A stretch of DNA of 43,179 bases from a virus. A program made the position numbers and the translations under genes. The stretch covers positions 1 through 43,179 of the IMG/VR virus record IMGVR_UViG_3300009436_000042. The stretch is one strand, 5' to 3'. The notes beneath the pieces are model-generated. The model was not told the origin of the DNA. It saw only the letters and a program-made list of their open reading frames with translations, and searched no databases. Shown piece by piece: positions 15,209-23,190 of this stretch (positions within the stretch are counted from its first letter, which is position 1; the number at the start of each line of letters is the position of its first letter).

Positions 15209-17018
15209 AACAGATAACGGAGTTCTAGAAATAGGAACAGATGAGATAGTATCATCGTTCAAACAGGACACGCCAGGTGAGAATGTGAAAGAATATCTTG
15301 CACAAGCTAGACTCGCCAATGAAGAGAAAAAGTCTGAAAGAAAGAAGAATTTTTCTCAAGTATTTGACAACCCTTTAAAAGGTTTTCCATACAACGAAGA
15401 GATTGAGGTTACCCCTATAAAAGAAGGTAATATGCAGGTCGAAGGAGACCCATATGTACCTCAAAAGAAGGGTGTGAACAAGAACATTGCAAACTACTGG
15501 AATAAAGAGATTAAAGGATTAACACCAAAAGAATTGGAAGCAATCCAATCCATGTATATGATAACAGACCATAGTGGTGTTGTTCAAATGTACAAGGCAG
15601 GTAAAAGAGACTTTATTAAATCTATAAAAGAAGAAGTAGTATTAGAAAGTGCAGAAATGGTAATCCATACTGATGATGCAGTTCAATCAAATCTTGTTGT
15701 CAAGATGGCAAGTAAACACGGACTGAAATCAAATAAAACTAAAATTTCTTGGTCAGGTAAAGACGGAGTTGTTGTTTCAGGTGATTCAAATAAACTTAAG
15801 AAGTTTATGTCTGCAGTTGAAAAAATGTCAGAAGAAACTGTATCAGAAGGAACATTAGAAGAAGATTACAAAAAAGTAATCAAAATGTATCCAAGTGATA
15901 AAGACTGGAAAAAACTTATAACAAAACACAAACGTGCAATTGACGATTTCAGAAAAAACAACAAGGATTTACCTTCTAAAGTAGAAGATGAATTACTAGG
16001 TTGGGCATCACAAACTGGTGAAGTCAGTGGTAAACACGATGCAGAAGATTTCATAATGTCAATCCTTGATGAATCAACAATTTCAGAGAACTATAGAGTT
16101 CTTGCAAAACATGGTATGGGTGCAGAGACTAAGAACTCAATTAAAGTTGGTACAGAAGTAGATTACTACCAAAAAGATGGTGCCAAGTACATGGGTAAAA
16201 TCACCAAGATGACTCCAAAAGGTTACATCGTAAGAGACGACAAGACTAAGAAAGAACATGAGTTCACATACCACGACAGAAATGCAGCCAAGAAACTTCT
16301 AAAACAAGGTGATAACCTTGGAGAAGGTTCAATGGATGGTCAGAAATTAACTGGACAAGAGGTTTCTACATACTTCAGAAAGAATCCAATCAGAGATAAA
16401 GACCTTAAGAAAGCTATCGAGATTGCACTTGACCATGGTGGTGCAATGACTTATGCAATCAAACAGATTGAAAAGTTCAAAAAAGGATTCTCTAAGAAGA
16501 AAGAAGTACAGAAAGCACTCCAGTACGCAAACGAAGAAGTTAAGTACAAACTAAATGTAGGTGTTGTATTCACTGAAGACACACACCCATGTAAAGGTCT
16601 ATCAGAAGATGACCCATGTTGGAAAGACTACAAACAAGTAGGAATGAAGAAGATGAATGGAAAAGACGTTCCGAATTGTGTTCCTAAAGAAGGTGTTATG
16701 GACGATGAACCACTAAAAGACAAGTATCCTTTCCAAAAGAAATTCTCAGTAGAGAGTACTTTCAGAGAAATGTTCGAAGAAGAACTGAAGGAAGAAACGA
16801 TTGTTTATAAAGTTAAGGGTATACAGAAACCTGAAACAGATAAGTTTAACCAGTCTGCAAAGTTGATGAAGTTAAAGGTATCATTCAAGAAAGAAGGTAG
16901 TGATACTCATGTAACTATGACTGGTAATAAGAAACAGTTAAGAGACTTTGACTCAGTTGCAAGAGGTAAATCTTCATACGGTGACCCATCAACAATAACA
17001 CATTTTGACGAGAAATAA
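15192..17018 (+). CDS. Large modular protein, probable virion or internal head protein, 608 aa
   Basis: The ATG overlaps the previous gene by 17 nt. The protein is built of charged, low-hydrophobicity modules joined by acidic linkers (SEGTLEED, DESTISEN, FEEELKEET). A segment near 465-495 (CKGLSEDDPCW, then VGMKKMNGKDVPNCVPKE) matches a module often seen in marine T4-like phage proteins. Two segments, near 155-215 and at the C-terminus, share a strand-turn-helix pattern (VVVSGDSNKLKKF and VTMTGNKKQLRDF) and may be copies of one small domain. No catalytic site is recognised. The late context and linkers suggest processing by the phage head protease. Confidence 0.65.
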   Translation: MPNGNKTDNGVLEIGTDEIVSSFKQDTPGENVKEYLAQARLANEEKKSERKKNFSQVFDNPLKGFPYNEEIEVTPIKEGNMQVEGDPYVPQKKGVNKNIANYWNKEIKGLTPKELEAIQSMYMITDHSGVVQMYKAGKRDFIKSIKEEVVLESAEMVIHTDDAVQSNLVVKMASKHGLKSNKTKISWSGKDGVVVSGDSNKLKKFMSAVEKMSEETVSEGTLEEDYKKVIKMYPSDKDWKKLITKHKRAIDDFRKNNKDLPSKVEDELLGWASQTGEVSGKHDAEDFIMSILDESTISENYRVLAKHGMGAETKNSIKVGTEVDYYQKDGAKYMGKITKMTPKGYIVRDDKTKKEHEFTYHDRNAAKKLLKQGDNLGEGSMDGQKLTGQEVSTYFRKNPIRDKDLKKAIEIALDHGGAMTYAIKQIEKFKKGFSKKKEVQKALQYANEEVKYKLNVGVVFTEDTHPCKGLSEDDPCWKDYKQVGMKKMNGKDVPNCVPKEGVMDDEPLKDKYPFQKKFSVESTFREMFEEELKEETIVYKVKGIQKPETDKFNQSAKLMKLKVSFKKEGSDTHVTMTGNKKQLRDFDSVARGKSSYGDPSTITHFDEK

Positions 17019-17019
17019 C

Positions 17020-17295
17020 ATGAAATCATTAGTGCAAATAATTAAAGAACGTAATGCAGAAAAACTATTAGAAGCCGCACCAAAGATGAAAGGACTTTCT
17101 ATCTATGGTTCAGAAGTATCAGGACTAAAACGAACTGATAACGGTAAAGGAAGGTCTACCTTACAATATTCGTCAATGTCTACTTACACTGCTAAACCAG
17201 TAGTGTTGAAAGGAAAATTAGCATTTAGAGTAGAAGATACACAAGGTGGATTTGAAACCCTTGACCTTCTAAGCTTTGCAAAGATGTACGGATAA
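17020..17295 (+). CDS. Small probable internal head protein, 91 aa
   Basis: The start at 17020 lies 1 nt after the upstream stop; the frame extends to 17005, but that adds only overlap. The N-terminus MKSLVQIIKE ends in I-x-E at residue 10, the same shape as the T4 capsid-targeting peptide cut by the gp21 protease. The rest is a basic, beta-rich 80 residues with no known motif. It sits in a series of similar genes. Confidence 0.62.
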   Translation: MKSLVQIIKERNAEKLLEAAPKMKGLSIYGSEVSGLKRTDNGKGRSTLQYSSMSTYTAKPVVLKGKLAFRVEDTQGGFETLDLLSFAKMYG

Positions 17296-17297
17296 AC

Positions 17298-17831
17298 ATG
17301 AAAACTTTCAAGGATATGGCTATCCATGAGACAGTCGATAGTCTACAAGAGACTAACACTAATATAACCGACAATCCCTTTAGATTGGGTTCTATGATGT
17401 ATTTTGAGGTCATTAAAGAAGCAAGGAAGAGACTTGCAGAAGGAAGATTTAGACTTACTGAAGTAGATAGACAAATCATTGAGACGGATTTAGGTGAATT
17501 TGAAATCTATGAGGGTAATATGGTACCATTAGATTGTCCTATGATACTGGAAGAAGATGAAAAGGAACCTAAATTGAACTCACCTAAAGTCGGTGGTTCA
17601 AAGAAGTATTATGTTTACGTCAAAGACGGAGACAAGATTAAAAAGATAACATGGGGAGACACTACAGGACTTAAGGTCAAGTTAAACAACCCCGAAGCAC
17701 GAAAGAGTTTTGTTGCAAGACATAAATGTGACACTAAGAATGACAAAACCACTGCAGGATATTGGGCATGTAGATTGCCGTATTATGCAAAACAGTTAGG
17801 TTTAAGTGGTGGTGGAAGCTTCTTTTGGTAA
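17298..17831 (+). CDS. Probable head-associated protein with C-terminal DUF5872-like module, 177 aa
   Basis: The N-terminus MKTFKDMAIHE has an I-x-E site at residues 9-11, as in capsid-targeting peptides. A middle segment (RFRLTEVDRQIIETDLGEF, then VPLDCPMI) is a conserved phage block. The C-terminal 50 residues (ARKSFVARHKCD, DKTTAGYWACRLPYYA) match a cysteine-containing module I recognise as DUF5872, of unknown function. The late-cluster position supports a virion role. Confidence 0.68.
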   Translation: MKTFKDMAIHETVDSLQETNTNITDNPFRLGSMMYFEVIKEARKRLAEGRFRLTEVDRQIIETDLGEFEIYEGNMVPLDCPMILEEDEKEPKLNSPKVGGSKKYYVYVKDGDKIKKITWGDTTGLKVKLNNPEARKSFVARHKCDTKNDKTTAGYWACRLPYYAKQLGLSGGGSFFW

Positions 17832-17846
17832 ACCATATATACTAGT

Positions 17847-18110
17847 ATGGAAAAAGAATTATATCACACCTTTAGTCAAGGTGAAAGAAAAGCAGAAGTC
17901 TTTAAGACAGTAAAGGGTTTTGAAGTAGAGTTATACGAAAAGGATGATTGGAGTGCAACTAGAAAGGTGCATGGTCATTCAGAAACATATGCAGAGAATA
18001 CTGCAGAGAATTGGGTTCAAGGTATATTTGACCTAGAACCACCTGTAAAAGAGGGTAGTTTTTATGGTTACAGAGAGAAATCGGACAACTACTATGAAGG
18101 TGACGACTAA
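17847..18110 (+). CDS. Conserved hypothetical protein, 87 aa
   Basis: The motif GHSETYAENTAENWVQGIF resembles a short conserved phage protein seen in several marine T4-like genomes. It is soluble and acidic with no catalytic motif. The ATG is 5 nt after CATATATA (17834-17841), a possible degenerate promoter, and a CCATA/TATGG inverted repeat (17833-17837, 17846-17850) encloses it. Function is unknown. Confidence 0.68.
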   Translation: MEKELYHTFSQGERKAEVFKTVKGFEVELYEKDDWSATRKVHGHSETYAENTAENWVQGIFDLEPPVKEGSFYGYREKSDNYYEGDD

Positions 18111-18387
18111 ACCTTACAGTGAAGAGGTTACAGAACAACACGGAACAGGAGTTAAGTTCATAATTAGAACTTTCACTGATTCGGTTGAAGAAGACGAACT
18201 GGTCTGGCATAGAGACAGAGAGTCACGACTTGTACATGTATTATCAGGAACTAACTGGAAGCTCCAGTTAGATGATAAACTTCCTGAAGTGTTAAAGGTG
18301 GGTATGACATACAGAATACCTAAAATGGGGTACCATAGACTGTTAAAAGGACAGAATAACTTGGTACTTAGAATTCAAATTACATAA
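18094..18387 (+). CDS. Small cupin-like protein, 97 aa
   Basis: The ATG at 18094 overlaps the previous gene by 17 nt; the earlier ATG at 18064 would extend the overlap. The core reads VWHRDRESRLVHVLSG, then LQLDDKLPEVL, YRIPKMGYHRLLKG and LVLRIQ. This is the strand pattern of a single cupin barrel with candidate metal-binding His in the first and last motifs. Comparable small cupins occur in marine T4-like phages. The substrate is unknown. Confidence 0.68.
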   Translation: MKVTTKPYSEEVTEQHGTGVKFIIRTFTDSVEEDELVWHRDRESRLVHVLSGTNWKLQLDDKLPEVLKVGMTYRIPKMGYHRLLKGQNNLVLRIQIT

Positions 18388-18390
18388 ATA
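18383..18390 (+). promoter_or_regulatory. Late-type promoter CATAAATA
   Basis: The TAA at 18385-18387 is the stop of the cupin-like gene. The element ends 5 nt before the ATG at 18396, and no Shine-Dalgarno is present. Confidence 0.6.
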
Positions 18391-18395
18391 AACAT

Positions 18396-18935
18396 ATGAG
18401 TTTTAAATCAGAAAATTGGAAAGAAATACTGCAACAGGTTCGTACTGGAATTCAGGAGAACACAGTTGTTAAAACCGAAGATGACATCATCTCAGAGGAG
18501 ATTGATGCGCTATTGGAAAACTTTGATGTACCTGTACTACAAGAGGTCACTGATAAAGAGGTTGATGCATTAAAGAAATTGTCTAAGGACATGCAGTCAG
18601 TTCTAAAAGGATATCAGTCTATTGTAAAGATGGGTGACAAAGAACTTAAGGACAGTAAGTATAATAAAGATTACGAAGCAGTCCTAAAAGCAAGAGACAC
18701 CATTTTCACTTTGATTGGTAAAGTAAACACTCAAAAGATTCTGAACAAGGAAGAAGTCGAAGTAGAAAAAGAGTCTACAGCAGAAGAAGTGATTGCAGCT
18801 TTAGAAAAAGACATATCTGTTGGTAAACTTACTGAAAAAAACATGTTAGGACGACTTGCAAAATCAATGGAACTTAACGAAGAAAACAAAACTAAACTAT
18901 TCGATTATTTCGATAAGGGAGAACTAGAACAATGA
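18396..18935 (+). CDS. Hypothetical late protein, 179 aa, helical
   Basis: The product is acidic and almost wholly helical, with charged repeats (KEEVEVEKESTAEEV) in the last third. There is no membrane segment or catalytic motif. The late-type promoter lies directly upstream and there is an ATGA overlap with the next gene. It is probably a scaffold or internal head component, judged only from context and composition. Confidence 0.65.
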   Translation: MSFKSENWKEILQQVRTGIQENTVVKTEDDIISEEIDALLENFDVPVLQEVTDKEVDALKKLSKDMQSVLKGYQSIVKMGDKELKDSKYNKDYEAVLKARDTIFTLIGKVNTQKILNKEEVEVEKESTAEEVIAALEKDISVGKLTEKNMLGRLAKSMELNEENKTKLFDYFDKGELEQ

Positions 18936-19240
18936 GTTTCACAGGATATAAATTAGGATTAACGGATTCGTTAATCGAAGCATCAAAAAAAATTGCAGAA
19001 GGTTCTGCAGAATATAAAAAGTTCTTTGACGGTGTGTTAAAGAAGTTTGGAGTTACATCACCCGATGAATTAGAAGGTGATAAGAAGAAAGAATTCTTTG
19101 ATTACATCGATAACAACTGGAATAGTGATTCAGAAGCTGGTAAAGACGGTAAGAAAGAATCAGTTAAAGAGGGTGAATTACCACCTGCATTGCAAAAAGC
19201 AATAGATAAGAAAAAAGAAAAAGAATCGGACTCAGAGTAG
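18932..19240 (+). CDS. Hypothetical protein, 102 aa
   Basis: It is translationally coupled to the previous gene (ATGA). The N-terminus MSFTGYKLGLTDSLIEASKKI is followed by a helical domain with a SPDELEGDKKKEFFDYIDNNW helix pair and a disordered lysine- and glutamate-rich tail. An LIE site near residue 16 could be cut by the head protease. The FDYIDNNW-type helix resembles small conserved structural proteins of marine phages. No function is recognised. Confidence 0.65.
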   Translation: MSFTGYKLGLTDSLIEASKKIAEGSAEYKKFFDGVLKKFGVTSPDELEGDKKKEFFDYIDNNWNSDSEAGKDGKKESVKEGELPPALQKAIDKKKEKESDSE

Positions 19241-19248
19241 ATAATACT

Positions 19249-19794
19249 ATGGATAGAGTTGACGCTAGATACAAGACCTTTAAAGAGAAAATTAAAAAAC
19301 TCGGTTATATGAAAGGTGAGGCCAAAAAGGTCAATGCCGTCATGGAAAAGGTTGCAGACTTCGGAATGATGTCTGATGCAGGGAACCAAAAGGTTGCTCG
19401 TGCAGTTGCAAAGGCAAAAAACGAAAAAGAATTGAAAGTTCTTCTTAATAAAATCAGTTCAATGGCTGGTGGGAAGTATAAAGAAGCTGAAGAAGAAGAT
19501 GTTATCCAAAGAGCAGTTTGGGCATTATCATCAACAGCAGTAGGTATGCAGTTAAGACCTGATGCAAATATGTTAACTCAGTTAGCATCTATTCAGGATA
19601 CTGGAAAAGATACAGAAATCAGAACAGACGACATGAAAAAAATGAAGTTGAAAGCTGATGATGCATCTAAAGTATATGATATATTAATGAAAATTAAGAG
19701 TACGGAAAGGTCTAAATACCTACGACTTTTACAGAAAGATATAAAATCTTTCAAAACAACTTATAACGCAATCCTAAAGGTTGCTAATAGATAA
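19249..19794 (+). CDS. Hypothetical late protein, 181 aa
   Basis: It is preceded by TAGATA-ATACT-ATG, a one-base variant of the late-type layout with the same 5-nt gap. The product is lysine-rich and helical, with no signal peptide. The middle contains a short hydrophobic helix (RAVWALSSTAVGMQL) that is not long enough to be a clear membrane span. Function is unknown; the position is within the virion block. Confidence 0.65.
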   Translation: MDRVDARYKTFKEKIKKLGYMKGEAKKVNAVMEKVADFGMMSDAGNQKVARAVAKAKNEKELKVLLNKISSMAGGKYKEAEEEDVIQRAVWALSSTAVGMQLRPDANMLTQLASIQDTGKDTEIRTDDMKKMKLKADDASKVYDILMKIKSTERSKYLRLLQKDIKSFKTTYNAILKVANR

Positions 19795-19808
19795 ACGGAG
19801 AAAATAAA

Positions 19809-20375
19809 ATGGCATTATGGGGACACACTTCAGGAACAGAATCTAAACCAAATTGGTTATCTGATGCTGAGAAAACAAAAACACAAGCAAAACCACACGG
19901 ATGGGAATTAGCAACAACAGTAGGTTCTAGAGTTAGAACTGAAACACTTGTTGCAATGAAAAACTTTACCGTTGCACTTGGTGCTGCTGACATTACTGAT
20001 ATTGATTGGATTTCAACTGCACATGACGTGTCTGTTGGTTCAACACTATCTGCAAAAGTTATATTCAACGAAGCAGTTGACGTAACAGGAAGTCCTACAC
20101 TTTCAGTACTTAACGGTAATGAAGGAACAGGAACAGGAAGAGGCCCACACTCATTAGTATATGCTAGTGGAACTGGTACTAACGAACTTACATTCAGTCT
20201 AGTAGTTGCAGCTGCATCTGCAGATATCGCTGCTGACGATGTACTTTCAATCGGTGTAAACCCTGTTGCACTTGCTGGTGGAACGATTAAGGACAAAGGA
20301 ACTGCTACTGTAAGTACAATTACTTCTGTTGTTGGAATCGGAACTGCTGCTGGTAACATAACTGCAGTTGCATAA
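19809..20375 (+). CDS. Probable virion surface protein with Ig/SwmB-like beta domain, 188 aa
   Basis: It has a strong Shine-Dalgarno (GGAG) upstream. Residues 1-60 are a short polar head (MALWGHTSGTES). From about residue 70 the sequence is a beta-sandwich pattern rich in Gly, Thr and Ala: LSAKVIFNEAVDVTGSPTL, then an YASGTGTNELTFSLVV strand and LAGGTIKDKGTA. That matches Ig-like, SwmB-type repeats of large bacterial surface proteins. Phages use such domains to decorate capsids or tails. The amino acid composition differs from its charged neighbours. Decoration is inference. Confidence 0.7.
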   Translation: MALWGHTSGTESKPNWLSDAEKTKTQAKPHGWELATTVGSRVRTETLVAMKNFTVALGAADITDIDWISTAHDVSVGSTLSAKVIFNEAVDVTGSPTLSVLNGNEGTGTGRGPHSLVYASGTGTNELTFSLVVAAASADIAADDVLSIGVNPVALAGGTIKDKGTATVSTITSVVGIGTAAGNITAVA

Positions 20376-20404
20376 TTTAATAATTAGTTTATAAAGGATA
20401 GGAA

Positions 20405-21118
20405 ATGGCATACACTTCAGAGTTTAGTACTTCGGCATTATCAGATGCAGAAAAGAATTTAATTTGGACTGCAGAGAATATAGAAAGACTAGAAGCTCAG
20501 GGGATTCTTTTTGGTGCAGATGATGCCGCAAAGAAGACTAATTATTTTGCACATCACGATACATTACTTGCATTACCAAATAGTTTTATTTGGAAGTACT
20601 TAAATGATGGTGCATTCGTTGGATATAGACTCTTAGTAGAACCCAAAGCACCAGCATTAGGTTGGACTCCTCCTGAAGGATGGGTTCCATCCCTCGGTTG
20701 GTCAGACGACCCTCAAAGACAACACGAAACATTGGTAACTGCAGTTTGTTATAACCCAAAACTAATTGCACTAGATGCTAATTATGCAGACACATCAATG
20801 GTTACATTGCTTGGTCTTATGATTGAAGCTGAGACTTTAAAAGTTTGGGAAGAAGATAGTGATGTCCATGGACTTTCGAATGTTGACCCAATGATGGAGT
20901 ATATGAAGACTATTGGTAAAGATAAATCGTTTATCTTCTTAACTGGTAATACACAAAAAGCATTCCATAAAAATCAATTGGTTTCAGAAGGTAATGGTGC
21001 TCATGTATTTCAGTATAATCAAATAGCAGGATGTCCTATGATTGTATTGGGTGTTACAAACCAAACTTCTTTCTACAGTTCATTGACAACTCCCAACAAA
21101 GGATGGGATTTAACTTAA
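20405..21118 (+). CDS. Hypothetical probable structural protein, 237 aa
   Basis: AGGATAGGAA precedes the ATG. The N-terminus MAYTSEFSTSALSDAEKN resembles in style the head of the previous protein (SDAEK in both), which hints at shared virion targeting or common origin. A proline- and tryptophan-rich segment (LGWTPPEGWVPSLGWSDDP) lies near 84-102. No enzyme motif is seen. A virion role is inferred from the operon. Confidence 0.66.
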   Translation: MAYTSEFSTSALSDAEKNLIWTAENIERLEAQGILFGADDAAKKTNYFAHHDTLLALPNSFIWKYLNDGAFVGYRLLVEPKAPALGWTPPEGWVPSLGWSDDPQRQHETLVTAVCYNPKLIALDANYADTSMVTLLGLMIEAETLKVWEEDSDVHGLSNVDPMMEYMKTIGKDKSFIFLTGNTQKAFHKNQLVSEGNGAHVFQYNQIAGCPMIVLGVTNQTSFYSSLTTPNKGWDLT

Positions 21119-21134
21119 CAAACAGGATAATAAT

Positions 21135-21548
21135 ATGAAAAAGTTTAGAGATTTTATAATAGAAGACCATGATGGTAGTGGTGCCGCAGGTTTATCATCA
21201 ACACCAAAACCTTATGATTTGGATAGTGCAGAAGTAAAAGCAAAGATTAATGCAATTCTTGGACACACTGCAGTGTCAGAATATCTTAATCCTAAAGCTG
21301 CATTGAAACAAATTGAAGCAAAACTTCATCAATTAGGTCTTTCAACTACTGAAACTGGTGCAATTGACCACGGTGAATTTACAGAATCAGGAACACATAC
21401 TATTGGGTTCACTAGATATGGTGACCAGTTTGGTAAGTCAGTGGATACACCATTCGATGAGTTCGAAACTAAAACTGAAACCCTAAATTTAACTGTTAAA
21501 CTTGAGAAGTTGCAGACAGGTTCATTTAAGGTATACGGTTCAATCTAA
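21135..21548 (+). CDS. Probable internal head protein with capsid-targeting peptide, 137 aa
   Basis: AGGATAA lies upstream of the ATG. The N-terminus MKKFRDFIIE is nearly position-for-position the T4 capsid-targeting sequence (M-K-T-Y-Q-E-F-I-A-E), ending in an I-x-E cleavage site. Cleavage would leave a soluble alpha/beta protein with a Thr-rich C-terminus. Packaging inside the prohead is therefore likely; the function of the mature part is unknown. Confidence 0.68.
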   Translation: MKKFRDFIIEDHDGSGAAGLSSTPKPYDLDSAEVKAKINAILGHTAVSEYLNPKAALKQIEAKLHQLGLSTTETGAIDHGEFTESGTHTIGFTRYGDQFGKSVDTPFDEFETKTETLNLTVKLEKLQTGSFKVYGSI

Positions 21549-21574
21549 CCCAACCCCTACATTATTGAAGAAAT

Positions 21575-22666
21575 ATGAAGATAACTAAAGTTACCTCTCC
21601 GCCTAAAACCCTCCTCTCTTTTGAGGATACATCCTACCCAGTAGAAAAAGAACTCCAACCTGATGATGTCGTAGAGATTTTCAACACTCCTTTAACAGGT
21701 GCATATAACTGGGACTATACAGTCCAAGACGATAGAATCAAGAAACTATATGAACTTGGTAAGGAAAAGAACTGGAATGCAGAAAAGGATATCAATTGGG
21801 ATGAACCTAATGGTGATGAAAATCCTATGGTACATCAGTTCTTCCATAGTGCATGGAAACACCACGAAGGTTATTCAAACCTATCAGATGAAAAACAAAA
21901 AAGTTTTGTTAAAGACTTACAACACTGGACACTCTCACAATTACTACATGGTGAACAAGGTGCATTATTAGTTGCATCTCAACTTGCATCATGCGCTCCC
22001 ACTTTCAATGCAAAACTATATGCAGCTTCACAAACATTCGATGAAGCAAGACATGTAGAAGTGTTCAACAAATACTTACAGACAAGAGTAGGTAAGATAT
22101 TTTCTGTAGGTGCTCCTCTAAAATCCCTATTGGACAAAGTATTGACCGATGAAAGGTGGGATTTAAAATTCATAGGAATGCAGATTATTATTGAAGGTCT
22201 TGCACTTGCAATTTTCAATACTATAAGGTCTACAACTCAAGACCCAGTGTTAAGGAATATTCTTACACTAGTAATTAGAGATGAAGCTAGACATGTTACC
22301 TTTGGAGTCAATTACTTAGAAAAGTTTGTTAAAACACTTACCCCTGAAGAACTCGTAGAGAGAGAAGACTTCTGTTTAGAAGCATGTAGTGTGTTGAGAC
22401 ATAGATTTAAACAATTTGAATGTTGGGAACACTATGGTTTCGATGTAGAAGAGACTGCAATATGGTACGAGGGTACTGCATTGAATAATCAATTCCAAGA
22501 ACTCCTTTTTACTAGAATCGTCCCTAACCTAAAAAAGGTTGGACTCTTACCCGACAGACTTATAGAAGAGTACGAAAAATTAGGTGTAATGAAGTTTGCA
22601 GACGGTGAGTCTGATTATGAAACTTCATGGGATGAGTTGAATGCACCCCTAGAAATTGTTGTATAA
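21575..22666 (+). CDS. Ferritin-like di-iron oxygenase-like protein, 363 aa
   Basis: The central domain has a four-helix di-iron signature: E in LLHGEQGALL near residue 131, FDEARH near 155-160, E in IIIEGLAL near 209 and RDEARH near 234-239, giving two E-x-x-H pairs. This matches a bacterial family of ferritin-like proteins that includes non-haem di-iron oxygenases. It is distinct from the NrdB at 29235, since it lacks the Tyr motif HSRSY. Substrates of relatives vary (N-oxygenation, desaturation, fatty-acid chemistry). It has no signal peptide and is translated in the late region after virion genes. Its stop lies in a consensus late promoter. Confidence 0.8.
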   Translation: MKITKVTSPPKTLLSFEDTSYPVEKELQPDDVVEIFNTPLTGAYNWDYTVQDDRIKKLYELGKEKNWNAEKDINWDEPNGDENPMVHQFFHSAWKHHEGYSNLSDEKQKSFVKDLQHWTLSQLLHGEQGALLVASQLASCAPTFNAKLYAASQTFDEARHVEVFNKYLQTRVGKIFSVGAPLKSLLDKVLTDERWDLKFIGMQIIIEGLALAIFNTIRSTTQDPVLRNILTLVIRDEARHVTFGVNYLEKFVKTLTPEELVEREDFCLEACSVLRHRFKQFECWEHYGFDVEETAIWYEGTALNNQFQELLFTRIVPNLKKVGLLPDRLIEEYEKLGVMKFADGESDYETSWDELNAPLEIVV

Positions 22667-22669
22667 ATA
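22662..22669 (+). promoter_or_regulatory. Late promoter, exact TATAAATA
   Basis: Perfect match to the T4 late -10 consensus. The TAA at 22664-22666 is the stop of the di-iron gene. It is 29 nt before the next ATG, and the leader lacks a Shine-Dalgarno. Confidence 0.65.
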
Positions 22670-22698
22670 CTTTTACAAACAAACTAAATTATAATATT

Positions 22699-23070
22699 AT
22701 GGGTCTTTTTGATAAAATAAATGCAAAGAATTTTACAGCCTTTGCAATGAAACACTACGATGACCCTCAATGTTCAGACATTGAGGAATTCCAAGAAGAC
22801 TTGAGAAGGTTTAGATATCTTAAACGACTTCTCCATAGATACCATGAAAATGGTGAACTGAGAGAACGTCTCATGTTAAATCATCTTATATGCATATTCA
22901 ATGTATTTGGTTATGATGCATGTATGAGGATGTTGGAGTTTAAGATTAAAGATGGGAATTACTGGTCTTCAATCAAAACAATGTTACTCTATCTTGGGTA
23001 TGTCGATGAGTCATTTAAACTAGACTCAGTTGTAGACCTTACCCTTGCATCGAGACTTAGAGAATTATAA
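22699..23070 (+). CDS. Conserved phage protein, 123 aa
   Basis: This is a helical, soluble protein with a basic middle (EDLRRFRYLKRLLHRY) and a C-terminal helix ending ASRLREL. The overall pattern matches a short protein conserved in cyanophage and pelagiphage myoviruses. No catalytic residues stand out. It ends just before tRNA-Thr. Confidence 0.7.
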   Translation: MGLFDKINAKNFTAFAMKHYDDPQCSDIEEFQEDLRRFRYLKRLLHRYHENGELRERLMLNHLICIFNVFGYDACMRMLEFKIKDGNYWSSIKTMLLYLGYVDESFKLDSVVDLTLASRLREL

Positions 23071-23075
23071 AACAC

Positions 23076-23151
23076 GCCCGTATAGCTCAGTTGGTAGAGC
23101 ACTTCACTTGTAATGAAGATGTCACGAGTTCGACTCTTGTTGCGGGCTCCA
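23076..23151 (+). tRNA. tRNA-Thr (anticodon TGT)
   Basis: A 76-nt cloverleaf: acceptor GCCCGTA pairs with TGCGGGC, the D-arm is AGCTCAGTTGGTAGAGC, and the anticodon stem CTTCA/TGAAG holds the loop CTTGTAA. The T-arm contains GTTCGA and the CCA end is encoded. It reads ACA codons, which are frequent in this genome. Confidence 0.95.
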
Positions 23152-23177
23152 TTTTTTAAGGTAGAGGTTTAAAACAA

Positions 23178-23185
23178 CCTAAATA
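23178..23185 (+). promoter_or_regulatory. Late-type promoter CCTAAATA
   Basis: Ends exactly 5 nt before the ATG at 23191, with no Shine-Dalgarno. Confidence 0.6.
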
Positions 23186-23190
23186 GTTAT

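Noticed and set aside
19784-20359. Long reverse-strand open frame (191 codons)
   Set aside because: It mirrors the Ala/Gly/Thr-rich Ig-like gene on the other strand, which has a Shine-Dalgarno and operon context; no reverse-strand promoter is seen.
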